Below are positions 33,890-44,446 of a stretch of DNA of 64,000 nucleotides, piece after piece. Both the position numbers and the translations under genes were made by a program. The notes below the pieces were generated by a model. It was not told where the DNA came from, did no database searches, and saw only the letters and a program-made list of their open reading frames with translations. The stretch is from an uncultured Nocardioides sp. (GTDB taxonomy: Bacteria; Actinomycetota; Actinomycetes; Propionibacteriales; Nocardioidaceae), in NCBI RefSeq assembly GCF_947488025.1, contig NZ_CANKYS010000007.1, forward strand, positions 124,001 through 188,000, given 5' to 3'. Positions within the stretch are counted from its first letter, which is position 1, and every line of letters begins with the position of its first letter.

Positions 33890-34023
33890 TGCAAGCCGAC
33901 ACGCCGGGCGTCGGTGAAAAAGTTGGGGAAAGTGTTCCCAGTGTGACGAAAGTTCACTAACGTGCCTCGAGTTGCCCGTGCGAAGGGGAAGTCGCGCGGG
34001 CCCGAGACCCTCTGGGAGCCCCC

Positions 34024-35508
34024 GTGCCCGTCGCACCGCCGCACGACCATGAGCCGCAGCGTCGTACGACGTCGCGCTGGGCCAGCGCGGTCGTCCTCGT
34101 CGCCGGCCTGGCCGTGGGCGGTGGGCACGCGGCGTACGCCGACGGCGACCCGGTCCCGAGCGAGGCGGACGTCGCTGCCGCCGAGGGCCGTGCCGAGGCG
34201 AAGGGGCGCGACGTCGCGGCCGTGCAGGCCGACCTGATCCGCGCGAACCTCTCCCTCGAGTCCGCCGGAGACCGCGCCGCGCAGGCCGCCGAGGCGTGGA
34301 ACGGTGCGCGCTGGCGCGCCGAGCAGGCCCGCGCCGACGCGGTCGAGGCGGAGGAGGCTGCGGAGGCTGCCCGGCAGGACGTCGCGACGCAGCGCGAGCT
34401 CTACGCCGCCACGGTGGTGCAGTCCTTCGAGGACGGCAGCCAGCTGCAGGGGCTCGCGGCGGTCGTCGAGGCCGACGGCGTCGCGTCGCTGATCGACCGC
34501 ACCGTGACCATGGGCAACACCTCGGACGCCCTGGACCACCAGTACGACGCGTTCCTCGCCTCGTCGGCCGTCGCCGACGTCACCGCGTCGACCGCCACCC
34601 AGGCCTCCGAGCGCGCAGCGACCGCCGAGGCCGAGGCGGAGGAGGCCCGCGACGCCGCGGCAGCCGCCGAGGCAGCCGCCGGCGCCGAGGCGCAGTCGGT
34701 GTCCGCCACCAAGTCCGACCTCCTCGCCGAGCTCGCCGAGCTCGAGGGGATCAGCGTGCGACTGGCCGAGAAGCGCCAGTCCGCGCTCGAACGGGCAGCC
34801 GCCGAGGCTGCCGCTGCCGCGGCGCAGGCGGAGGCGGAAGCCCAGGCCGAGGCTGAGGCGCAGGCCGCAGCGGTGGCTCAGGCCCAGGCTGAGGCGGACG
34901 CGCAGGCCCAGCAGGAGCAGCAGCCGACCCCGACGCCAACCCCCACGCCGTCCGCGACCCCTACCCCGAGCCCGACGCCCACTCCGACGCCGACCGAGGC
35001 CCCGACGCCCACCGAGGCTCCGACGCCGGCCGAGGCCCCCACCCCGACTGAGGCCCCCACGCCCACCGAGGCCCCGGCCCCGACCGAGGTGCCGACCCCG
35101 GCGCCCGCCCCGCCCCCGCCCGTACCTCCCGCGCCGCCGGCGTCGACGGGTGCCGCGGCCGCGATCGCGTTCGCCACGGCGCAGCTCGGCGACCCTTACA
35201 GGTGGGGCGCGTCCGGTCCGGACGCCTGGGACTGCTCGGGACTCACGTCGGGCGCCTGGGCCGCGGGCGGGAAGTCGCTGCCCCACTACTCGGTCGCGCA
35301 GTACACCCAGTCGACGAAGATCACGGCCGGCCAGCTCGCGCCGGGCGACCTCGTCTTCTGGGGCTCCTCGAGCAGCCCGACCTCGATCTACCACGTCGCC
35401 ATCTACATCGGCGACGGCCAGGTCATCAACGCCCCCCGCACCGGACGCACGGTCAGCCAGGAGTCGATGTACGCGTGGCGGGCGCCGAACTTCTTCGCCC
35501 GTCCCTGA
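34024..35508 (+). CDS. secreted NlpC/P60 peptidoglycan hydrolase
   Basis: A 494-residue protein with an N-terminal signal segment ([20 protein letters not shown]). A long Ala/Glu-rich coiled coil follows (about residues 40-290), then a PT/PE-rich linker (about 301-373, with repeated TEAPTP units), and a C-terminal NlpC/P60 domain. Catalytic Cys404 (DAWDCSGLT) and His457 ([10 protein letters not shown]) are in place. This RipA/CwlO-like layout cleaves peptide stems during wall growth or division. The coiled coil may hold it inactive until an FtsEX-type partner acts. GTG 34024; TTCCCA-N17-TAACGT is a possible promoter upstream. Confidence 0.9.
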   Translation: MPVAPPHDHEPQRRTTSRWASAVVLVAGLAVGGGHAAYADGDPVPSEADVAAAEGRAEAKGRDVAAVQADLIRANLSLESAGDRAAQAAEAWNGARWRAEQARADAVEAEEAAEAARQDVATQRELYAATVVQSFEDGSQLQGLAAVVEADGVASLIDRTVTMGNTSDALDHQYDAFLASSAVADVTASTATQASERAATAEAEAEEARDAAAAAEAAAGAEAQSVSATKSDLLAELAELEGISVRLAEKRQSALERAAAEAAAAAAQAEAEAQAEAEAQAAAVAQAQAEADAQAQQEQQPTPTPTPTPSATPTPSPTPTPTPTEAPTPTEAPTPAEAPTPTEAPTPTEAPAPTEVPTPAPAPPPPVPPAPPASTGAAAAIAFATAQLGDPYRWGASGPDAWDCSGLTSGAWAAGGKSLPHYSVAQYTQSTKITAGQLAPGDLVFWGSSSSPTSIYHVAIYIGDGQVINAPRTGRTVSQESMYAWRAPNFFARP

Positions 35509-35512
35509 CCGC

Positions 35513-36397
35513 TCAGCGCACCTTCCGCGCGAACCGGGCCGCGAGCTCGCCGGGGTCCAGCCGCCCGTCGAGGACGAGGCGGGTGGGCCAGGCCGAGGTG
35601 TCGATGCCGGAGAGCTCCTCGAAGAGCGCGAGGTCCTTGGCGTAGACCTCGGCGACGCGCGCGAGGTCGTCCGCGGTGGGCGCGGTGCCCGGCACCTGCT
35701 CGGCACCGGCGTGCCAGTTCTGCAGCGGCGGCACGTGCTCGAAGCGCGGCAGGTCGAGGAAGTCGGTCGTGCGGTCGACGGTCGCGGGGAAGTCCGCCAG
35801 CATCGTGCGCAGCTCGAGGAGGAGCCACTGACGCCGGTCGAACAGCTCGAAGCCGCGCTGCAGCTGCTCGCCGTAGAACCCGCGCGCCAGGCCCGTCATG
35901 TGCCGCCACCGCATCGTGCGTACGTCGTCGGGCACCTCGTCAGGCAGTGACGTGTGGGGCCACTCGGTCAGGAAGTCCGGCCAGTCGGGCCACGCGAGGT
36001 TGCGCGAGCGCAGCATCACCCAGTGGGAGAAGAGCCGCTCCAGCGGGTCGCGGAACACCGCGACGAGCGGCATGTCCGGCTTGTAGGCACGCATCCGCTC
36101 CAGGGCGTGCGGCCAGTAGAGGTACGTCGGTGACGCGTCGCCGAGCAGCCGGTGCACGCGGGCACGGCGCGGCGCGGAGTAGTCGCGGTCGTAGTCGGGT
36201 GCCGACCAGTCGACGTCCTCGTCGTCGAAGTAGTGGCGCTCCTTGTCGGGCGCCTGGCACACGAGGCGGTGCTGGTTGAGCGTCACCGCGAGCGTCGACG
36301 TACCGCCCTTCTGCACGCCCACGACGGCGAAGTTGTAGGCCATCGTCCCCAGCGGCTCGCCCTGGTCGCCCGACGGGGTGGCTTCCGACACGTTCAT
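35513..36397 (-). CDS. sulfotransferase family protein
   Basis: A 294-residue PAPS-dependent sulfotransferase. The 5'-phosphosulfate loop is FAVVGVQKGGTSTLAVTL and the 3'-phosphate motif is VAVFRDPLERLFSHW; PTYLYWPHALERM is shared with heparan-type and bacterial deacetylase-linked members. It would transfer sulfate to a sugar, lipid or small alcohol. Start 36397 or 36343; the latter gives MAYNFAVVG and has GGGGAC upstream. It converges on the NlpC/P60 gene and diverges from the acyl-CoA gene. Confidence 0.82.
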   Translation of the reverse strand: MNVSEATPSGDQGEPLGTMAYNFAVVGVQKGGTSTLAVTLNQHRLVCQAPDKERHYFDDEDVDWSAPDYDRDYSAPRRARVHRLLGDASPTYLYWPHALERMRAYKPDMPLVAVFRDPLERLFSHWVMLRSRNLAWPDWPDFLTEWPHTSLPDEVPDDVRTMRWRHMTGLARGFYGEQLQRGFELFDRRQWLLLELRTMLADFPATVDRTTDFLDLPRFEHVPPLQNWHAGAEQVPGTAPTADDLARVAEVYAKDLALFEELSGIDTSAWPTRLVLDGRLDPGELAARFARKVR

Positions 36398-36433
36398 CGC
36401 GGTGAACCTACAGGGATGGCTACCTTTGGCGAC

Positions 36434-38503
36434 ATGGCCACCGACCAGGTTCCGCCCATCGCCGACGAGCTGCCGACGCCTCTGCCGGAGACCGCACCGG
36501 CGCGCGTCGAGGACGACGCGGTCCACGCCGACGACTCGGGCTACCGGCAGCCCGAGGTCGACGTCGACGCGTTGCGCACCCTGCTCGACGGCCGCTACCG
36601 CGAGGTCCGCGACCTCGTCCGCGACAACCTCGCCGAGCACGCGCAGATCCTGCTCGACGAGGAGCAGATGAGCACCGCCGACTTCCGCGAGCGCGTCCGC
36701 GACGTCGTGGTGATGATGGCGGAGACCGGCCAGACCGGCATGGGCTTCCCGGAGGAGTACGGCGGTGACGGCGACATCGGCGCCTCGGTCGCGGCCTTCG
36801 AGACGCTGGCCTACGGCGATCTGTCGGTGCTGGTGAAGGTGGGCGTGCAGTTCGGGCTCTTCGGCGGCGCGATCCTGCAGCTCGGCACGAAGCACCACCA
36901 CGACGCCCACCTCGCCGACCTCGTGAGCGGCCGCACGATGGGGTGCTTCGCGATGACCGAGAGCGGGCACGGCTCCAACGTGCAGGCGCTCGGGACCGTG
37001 GCGACGTACGACCCCGCGGCGCAGGAGTTCGTGATCACCACGCCCGACGACACGAGCCGCAAGGACTACATCGGCAACGCCGCGGCCCATGCGGAGCTCG
37101 CCGTGGTGTTCGCCCAGCTCGAGGTCGACGGGGAGCGGCACGGCGTGCACGCCTTCGTCGTCCCGGTCCGCGAGGGCGGCCGGGTCCTCGACGGCGTCCG
37201 CATCGAGGACTGCGGCCCCAAGATGGGCCTCAACGGAGTGGACAACGGTCGCCTCTGGTTCGACGGGGTCCGGGTGCCGCGCACCGCGCTGCTCAACCAG
37301 TTCGCCGAGGTGACGCCCGAGGGGCGCTACCTCTCGCCCATCGACAACCCCAACAAGCGGTTCTTCACGATGCTCGGCACCCTCGTCCAGGGTCGCGTCT
37401 GCGTCGGTGGCGCCGGCATCAACGCCTCGAAGGTCGCGCTCACCATCGCCACCCGCTACGCCGTGCGCCGCCGCCAGTTCGAGGCGACGTCGCCCGACGA
37501 GGAGCAGGTGCTCCTCGACTACGGCATGCACCAGCGCCGCCTGCTGCCGCTGATCGCGCGGACGTACGCCCTCCACTTCGCGCAGGAGGTCGTCGCCGGG
37601 CAGCTGCACGACGTCTTCTCCGGCCCCGGGCCGATCGAGGAGGGCAGCGACGAGCACGCCCGGCGGATGCTGGAGTCGCGTGCCGCGGGCACGAAGGCCC
37701 TCGGCACCTGGCACGCCACCCGCACCATCCAGGAGTGCCGCGAGGCGTGCGGCGGTGCGGGCTACCTCAGCGAGAACCGGTTCGCCGCGCTCAAGGCCGA
37801 CACCGACGTCTTCACCACCTTCGAGGGCGACAACCACGTCCTCCTCCAGCTGGTGGCCAAGGGCCTGCTCACCGACTACGCCGGCGAGTTCGAGGACATG
37901 GACCAGCTCGGCATGGCCCGCTTCGTCGCCGGCCTCGCGGTCGAGACCGTCGTCGAGCGCACGGCGGTGCACAAGCTCGTGCAGTCGGTGCGCGACCTGC
38001 TGCCCGGCGGCGACACCTGGGACCAGGAGGCCGGGCTGCTCGACCCCAACTACCAGCTCGCCATGCTGCGCTTCCGCGAGGAGCACATGATCGGCGGCGT
38101 CGCGCGCCGCCTCAAACGCGGCATCGACCAGGGGATGGACCCCGGCGCCGTCTTCTCCCGGGTGCAGGACCACGTCATCGCGGCCGCCCGCGCGCACACC
38201 GAGCGGCTCGTGCTGGAGGCGTTCGTGCAGAAGACGGCCGGCCTCCCCGACGGCGACCTCAAGGTCGCGCTCAACCTGCTGTGCGACCTCCACGCCCTGA
38301 CCACGATCGAGGCCGACCGGGCGTGGTTCATGGAGCACGGGCGCCTCTCCAGTGCCCGGTCCAAGGCCATCAGCCGCGAGATCAACGCGCTGTGCCGCAA
38401 GGTCCGACCGATCGCGGTCGACCTCGTCGACGCCTTCGGGGTGCCGGAGGAGATGCTGCGCAGCCCCGAGCTGCTCGGCTGGCCCATCGGCTCGGACGCC
38501 TGA
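36434..38503 (+). CDS. acyl-CoA oxidase / dehydrogenase-like flavoprotein
   Basis: A 689-residue protein, longer than ordinary acyl-CoA dehydrogenases (about 390) and close to acyl-CoA oxidases. It has the FAD-site CFAMTESGHGSNVQAL, the GPKMGLNGVDNGRLWFDGV substrate lid, and ECREACGGAGYLSENRF followed by DTDVFTTFEGDN, the oxidase hallmark. A C-terminal oxidase domain follows. It would oxidise acyl-CoA to the 2-enoyl-CoA, perhaps with O2 as acceptor. ATG 36434 preferred: TACCTT lies 7 bases upstream. ATG 36416 is the alternative. Confidence 0.85.
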   Translation: MATDQVPPIADELPTPLPETAPARVEDDAVHADDSGYRQPEVDVDALRTLLDGRYREVRDLVRDNLAEHAQILLDEEQMSTADFRERVRDVVVMMAETGQTGMGFPEEYGGDGDIGASVAAFETLAYGDLSVLVKVGVQFGLFGGAILQLGTKHHHDAHLADLVSGRTMGCFAMTESGHGSNVQALGTVATYDPAAQEFVITTPDDTSRKDYIGNAAAHAELAVVFAQLEVDGERHGVHAFVVPVREGGRVLDGVRIEDCGPKMGLNGVDNGRLWFDGVRVPRTALLNQFAEVTPEGRYLSPIDNPNKRFFTMLGTLVQGRVCVGGAGINASKVALTIATRYAVRRRQFEATSPDEEQVLLDYGMHQRRLLPLIARTYALHFAQEVVAGQLHDVFSGPGPIEEGSDEHARRMLESRAAGTKALGTWHATRTIQECREACGGAGYLSENRFAALKADTDVFTTFEGDNHVLLQLVAKGLLTDYAGEFEDMDQLGMARFVAGLAVETVVERTAVHKLVQSVRDLLPGGDTWDQEAGLLDPNYQLAMLRFREEHMIGGVARRLKRGIDQGMDPGAVFSRVQDHVIAAARAHTERLVLEAFVQKTAGLPDGDLKVALNLLCDLHALTTIEADRAWFMEHGRLSSARSKAISREINALCRKVRPIAVDLVDAFGVPEEMLRSPELLGWPIGSDA

Positions 38504-38504
38504 C

Positions 38505-39185
38505 GTGCGGCTCCCCGGGCTGGGCGGCTGGCACGAGGACCCGGTGTGGTCCTACGTCTACCCCTGGCTCGTGGAGCACGAACGGATCGGCGGGCCGGCC
38601 TGGCGCGCCGGCACCGGCAGCGACCTGGCGCTGATGCGGGAGACGGCCGCCGAGATCGGGACGCTGCCCCGCGGTGCGCGGGTGCTGGACGTGCCGGCCG
38701 GGTCGGGGGTCGCCCTGCGCGGCCTGCGGCCGGGGCAGGGGATCGACTACGTCGCCGCCGACATCTCGGCGACGATGCTCGCCCGGACCCGCGCCGCCGC
38801 GACCCGGCTCGGGGTCACCGACCAGGTCACCACCGCGCTCGCCGACGTCGGCGCGCTGCCGTTCGCCGACGCGTCGTTCGACCTCGTCGTCTCGCTGACC
38901 GGCCTGCACTGCTTTCCCGACCCGCGCCGGGCGATCGGCGAGATGGTGCGGGTGCTCGCCCCCGGCGCCGCGCTCACCGGGAGCTCCCTGTTCACCGACA
39001 CCGGTCCGCGCTACGAGCCGCTGCGGTGGGTCGGCACCCGGGCCGGGATCCTCGGCCCGATGTGCAGCACGGCCGAGGCGGTCACCTGGCTGCGGGAGTC
39101 CGGCTGTCGCGACGTCGACCTCACGCTGCACGGCGGGGTCGGCTACTTCCACGCCACCAAGGCCGCCACCCAGGATGAGTCATGA
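38505..39185 (+). CDS. class I SAM-dependent methyltransferase
   Basis: A 226-residue methyltransferase: SAM motif I VLDVPAGSGVALRGL, the acidic strand end YVAADIS, motif II LADVGALPFADASFDLVVS, and FPDPRRAIGEMVRVL. This is the UbiE/Coq5-like methyltransferase_11 pattern. Asp-Val-Pro replaces the usual D-x-G-C-G, as in several actinobacterial members. It starts 1 base after the acyl-CoA gene stop and overlaps the next gene by 4 bp, so these are one operon. The substrate is unknown. Confidence 0.8.
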   Translation: MRLPGLGGWHEDPVWSYVYPWLVEHERIGGPAWRAGTGSDLALMRETAAEIGTLPRGARVLDVPAGSGVALRGLRPGQGIDYVAADISATMLARTRAAATRLGVTDQVTTALADVGALPFADASFDLVVSLTGLHCFPDPRRAIGEMVRVLAPGAALTGSSLFTDTGPRYEPLRWVGTRAGILGPMCSTAEAVTWLRESGCRDVDLTLHGGVGYFHATKAATQDES

Positions 39186-39757
39186 CCTTCGGAGGACTGC
39201 CCACCCGCTTCGAGCCGACCGGCACGAGCCGCGGCCTCGCCATCGTCGCCCCCGGCCGCGCCTACTCGCCGGCCGCGCCCCTGCTCGAGCTCGCGAGGCT
39301 GGCCCTGCTCCAGCACGACCTCACCGTCCAGCAGCTCTGGTGGGACTCGACCACCCGCGGCGACGAGGACGCGGAGGCATGGGTACGCCGCCACGTGGCC
39401 GCGGCGCACGCCCGGGAGGACGCTGACCACGTGCTGGTGGTCGGCAAGTCGCTCGGCACCCGCGCAGCGTCGTACGCCGCCGAGCGCGGGCTCGACGCGA
39501 TCTGGTTCACCCCGCTCCTCGTCGACCCGGTCGTCGCCGAGGGGATCGCCGCCAACCCCGGCCGGCAGCTCCTCGTCGGCGGCCTCGCCGACGAGCTGTG
39601 GGACCCGGCCGTGGCGCGTGAGCTCGCCGACGCCGGCTGCGACGTCCTCGAGGTGCCCGACGCCGACCACTCCATGGGCACCCCCGACGCGGTCCGCACC
39701 GCCGAGATCCACCTCGAGGTCGCACGAGCCCTCGAGGAGTGGGTGTCACAGATCTGA
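39182..39757 (+). CDS. small alpha/beta hydrolase
   Basis: A 191-residue minimal hydrolase. VLVVGKSLGTRAA carries the Ser elbow (G-x-S-x-G as GKSLG), LLVGGLADELWDPAV the acid Asp, and VPDADHSMGTP the His. No lid domain is present. Such short enzymes resemble dienelactone- or KANL3/Tex30-type hydrolases. ATGA overlap with the methyltransferase. The ECF41-type promoter of the next gene lies across its 3' end. Confidence 0.7.
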   Translation: MTFGGLPTRFEPTGTSRGLAIVAPGRAYSPAAPLLELARLALLQHDLTVQQLWWDSTTRGDEDAEAWVRRHVAAAHAREDADHVLVVGKSLGTRAASYAAERGLDAIWFTPLLVDPVVAEGIAANPGRQLLVGGLADELWDPAVARELADAGCDVLEVPDADHSMGTPDAVRTAEIHLEVARALEEWVSQI

Positions 39758-39770
39758 GGGGGCCGGTGTC
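39744..39770 (+). promoter_or_regulatory. ECF41-type promoter for the CMD gene
   Basis: TGTCACA (39744-39750), a 16-base spacer, then TGTC (39767-39770). The published ECF41 signature is TGTCACA-N16-CGTC, so only one base differs. It lies 33 bases before the start of the CMD gene, and the ECF41 gene itself is next in the operon, giving an autoregulatory loop. Confidence 0.72.
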
Positions 39771-39802
39771 TCCATGTCATCCACCCCGAACGAGGAGATG
39801 AC

Positions 39803-40399
39803 ATGCCCAGCCAGTTCCCGCCCCAGAAGATGAGACTGCCGAAGGCTCGCATCGATGGTGCCTACGGCGCCGTCATGACCCGCGTCGCGAAGCGCATGTG
39901 GGGCCAGGTCCCCGACAACGCCTACGTGCTCTGGCACAACAAGCCGGTCCTCAAGGCGGTCTTCGGCTTCGAGCAGAAGGTCGGCAGGTGGTCCGCGCTC
40001 GACCCGCACCTCAAGACGTACGCCGAGATGGCTAGCGCCGGCGTCATCGGTTGCTCGTGGTGCCTGGACTTCGGCTACTTCCTCGCCCACACCAAGGGCC
40101 TCGACGAGGCCAAGGTGCGCGAGGTGCCGCGGTGGCGCGAGTCCGACGTCTTCACCGACCTCGAGCGTGACGTGATGGCGTACGCCGAGGCGATGACCGT
40201 CACGCCGCCGCAGGTCACCGACGAGATGGTGGCCGACCTGGACCGCCGGCTCGGCCACGCCGCCCTCGTCGAGCTGACCATGATGGTCGCCGTCGAGAAC
40301 GAGCGCTCGCGCTTCAACTCCGCGATGGGCCTGGCCTCCCAGGGCTTCAGCGACGTCTGCGAGCTGCCGCTGGCGGAGGCTGGGACGATCAGCAGGTGA
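39803..40399 (+). CDS. carboxymuconolactone decarboxylase / AhpD-like protein (CxxC)
   Basis: A 198-residue AhpD-fold protein with the redox pair in VIGCSWCLDFGYFLA and ELTMMVAVENERSRFN. This is the group that is regularly coupled to ECF41 sigma factors (the COE partners). The CxxC suggests thiol peroxidase or redox-sensing chemistry. It overlaps the sigma-factor start by 4 bp (GTGA) and is preceded by an ECF41-type promoter. Confidence 0.87.
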   Translation: MPSQFPPQKMRLPKARIDGAYGAVMTRVAKRMWGQVPDNAYVLWHNKPVLKAVFGFEQKVGRWSALDPHLKTYAEMASAGVIGCSWCLDFGYFLAHTKGLDEAKVREVPRWRESDVFTDLERDVMAYAEAMTVTPPQVTDEMVADLDRRLGHAALVELTMMVAVENERSRFNSAMGLASQGFSDVCELPLAEAGTISR

Positions 40400-41265
40400 G
40401 CACGACCGATCACTTCACTGCCCACCGCAACCTGCTCTTCACCGTCGCCTACGAGATGCTCGGCTCGGCCGCCGACGCCGAGGACGTGCTGCAGGAGGTC
40501 TGGCTGCGGTGGGTCGAGGTCCCGGTCGACGACGTGCGCGACCCGCGGGCCTACCTGGTGCGGATGACCACCCGACTCTCCCTCAACCGGCTGCGCACCC
40601 TCGCCCGGCGCCGCGAGGACTACGTCGGCACCTGGCTGCCCGAGCCGCTGCTGACCGCGCCCGACGTCGCGCAGGACGTGGAGCTCGCCGACAGCGTCTC
40701 CACCGCGATGCTGCTCGTGCTGGAGACGCTGCCGCCCACCGAGCGGGCGGTCTTCGTGCTGCGCGAGGTCTTCGACGTGCCGTACGCCGAGATCGCCGAG
40801 GCGGTCGAGAAGTCCGAGTCGGCGGTGCGGCAGATCGCCAGCCGCGCGCGTGCGCACGTGGCCGAGCGCCGTCCGCGCGCGTCGGTCAGCGCGGCCGAGC
40901 GCGACGCGGTGATCGAGCGGTTCCGCGCGGCGACCGAGACGGGTGACCTGCAGTCGTTGATGGACGTGCTGGCCCCCGACGTGGTGCTGATGACCGACGG
41001 GGGCGGGAAGGTGCAGGCCGCACTCAACCCGATCTACGGCCGCGACAAGGTCCTCCGCTTCCTCACCGCGGTCACCCCGGAGGCGCTGGAGCTGGAGCCG
41101 GTCTGGCTCAACGGGTCACCGGCGATCCAGTTCGTCGTCGCCGGTCACCGCGACGGCGTCGGGACGATGCTCGTCGAGGACGGCGTCGTGACGCGGCTGT
41201 TCCTGGTGCGCAACCCGGACAAGCTCGACCGCGTCGTCGCCCCGATCGGCCTGGCCCGCCTGTAA
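40396..41265 (+). CDS. sigJ: ECF41-type sigma factor with SnoaL-like C-terminus (SigJ)
   Basis: A 289-residue sigma factor. Residues 1-160 contain sigma region 2 (YEMLGSAADAEDVLQEVWLRW) and region 4 (LPPTERAVFVLREVFDVPY, SESAVRQIASRARAHV). The last 120 residues form a SnoaL/NTF2-like domain (AVIERFRAATETGDLQSLM, LAPDVVLMTDGGGKV) that acts as a built-in regulator in ECF41 in place of an anti-sigma factor. It is co-transcribed with the CxxC AhpD-like partner. A long nested palindrome begins at its stop codon. Confidence 0.9.
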   Translation: MSTTDHFTAHRNLLFTVAYEMLGSAADAEDVLQEVWLRWVEVPVDDVRDPRAYLVRMTTRLSLNRLRTLARRREDYVGTWLPEPLLTAPDVAQDVELADSVSTAMLLVLETLPPTERAVFVLREVFDVPYAEIAEAVEKSESAVRQIASRARAHVAERRPRASVSAAERDAVIERFRAATETGDLQSLMDVLAPDVVLMTDGGGKVQAALNPIYGRDKVLRFLTAVTPEALELEPVWLNGSPAIQFVVAGHRDGVGTMLVEDGVVTRLFLVRNPDKLDRVVAPIGLARL

Positions 41266-41329
41266 CGCCGGGTTAGCGGATGTACCCACCCTGATGCATC
41301 TGGGTGGGTACCTGCAGTAACCCGGCGTT
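41264..41329. repeat. 66-bp nested double palindrome after sigJ
   Basis: Outer arms AACGCCGGGTTA (41264-41275) and TAACCCGGCGTT (41318-41329) are perfect 12-bp complements. Six bases inside each lie inner arms GTACCCACCC (41282-41291) and GGGTGGGTAC (41302-41311), perfect 10-bp complements around a 10-base loop. Each outer arm with its flanking base is itself almost palindromic. It could be the sigJ terminator, an operator pair for lon, or a small palindromic element. Confidence 0.75.
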
Positions 41330-41348
41330 GCAGGGCCCGCAGGCGGCG

Positions 41349-41363
41349 TTCGCGGTGGGCGAA
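41349..41363. promoter_or_regulatory. ClgR-like box in the lon promoter
   Basis: TTCGC-GGTGG-GCGAA is a perfect inverted repeat matching the CGC-N5-GCG core that ClgR uses to activate clp and lon genes in actinobacteria. A TATGAC hexamer at 41375-41380 fits a -10, placing the box over the -35 region. lon starts at 41409. Confidence 0.6.
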
Positions 41364-41408
41364 ACCCGATCCGGTATGACCACCGCGGTGCCGAAGGTTG
41401 GGCCAGTC

Positions 41409-43772
<2,364 letters not shown>

Positions 43773-43781
<9 letters not shown>

Positions 43782-43804
43782 CCCCAGCCGTGGCTGGCGG
43801 CAGC
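43773..43804. terminator. bidirectional hairpin between lon and ppa
   Basis: GCTGCC...CCAGCC-GT-GGCTGG...GGCAGC pairs across the two convergent stop codons. The inner stem is 6 bp with a 2-base loop and the outer stem 6 bp. Confidence 0.6.
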
Positions 43805-43805
43805 C

Positions 43806-44345
43806 TCAGGCGTCCTCGCCGAGGCTGTCGTCGGCGATGTTGTCGAGGTCGTTGCCGTGGCCCTCGGTCTTGAAGCGCTCGAACGACGCCCGGACCTCGG
43901 CCTCGGCCTCGGTGCGGCCGACCCAGTCGGCCCCCTCGACGGACTTGCCGGGCTCGAGGTCCTTGTAGACCTCGAAGAAGTGCTGGATCTCGAGGCGGTC
44001 GTACTTCGAGACGTGGTTGATGTCGCGCAGGTGCTCCAGGCGCGGGTCGTGCGCAGGGACGCAGAGGACCTTGTCGTCGCCGCCGGCCTCGTCGGTCATC
44101 CGGAACATCCCGATGGCGCGGCACTCGATGAGGCAGCCGGGGAAGGTCGGCGACTGCAGGATCACGAGCGCGTCCAGCGGGTCGCCGTCCTGGCCGAGGG
44201 TGTCCTCGATGAAGCCGTAGTCGGCCGGGTAGGCCGTCGAGGTGAAGAGCATGCGGTCCAGGCGGATGCGCCCGGTCTCGTGGTCGACCTCGTACTTGTT
44301 GCGCTCACCCTTGGGGATCTCCACCAGCACGTCGAACGTCAGCAC
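43806..44345 (-). CDS. ppa: inorganic pyrophosphatase
   Basis: A 179-residue family I soluble pyrophosphatase. [38 protein letters not shown] and the acidic metal site VPAHDPR are conserved (given as separate segments). It hydrolyses pyrophosphate to two phosphates and drives biosynthetic reactions forward. GTG 44345 is favoured over GTG 44357 because GGAGGAA, a good Shine-Dalgarno, lies between the two, 5 bases before 44345. Confidence 0.95.
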   Translation of the reverse strand: MLTFDVLVEIPKGERNKYEVDHETGRIRLDRMLFTSTAYPADYGFIEDTLGQDGDPLDALVILQSPTFPGCLIECRAIGMFRMTDEAGGDDKVLCVPAHDPRLEHLRDINHVSKYDRLEIQHFFEVYKDLEPGKSVEGADWVGRTEAEAEVRASFERFKTEGHGNDLDNIADDSLGEDA

Positions 44346-44446
44346 GTCTTCCTCCACATCTCCGGCACGCCTTCGGGCCGCTCAGCTGCGTCCGGCCGCG
44401 AGCCCGACGCGTTGGTCTGGGGGCAGTGTCGCGCACAATGGCCCCG

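Noticed and set aside
33942..33957. CRP-like half sites TGTGA and TCAC
   Set aside because: The spacer is 7 bases rather than 6 and the right half is imperfect.
33890..34023. Possible c-di-AMP (ydaO-type) riboswitch before the NlpC/P60 gene
   Set aside because: Such switches occur upstream of wall hydrolases, but I could not find their conserved core here.
34924..35140. Repeat region in the hydrolase gene as a mobile or satellite repeat
   Set aside because: The repeats stay in frame and encode a Pro/Thr/Glu linker typical of secreted wall hydrolases.
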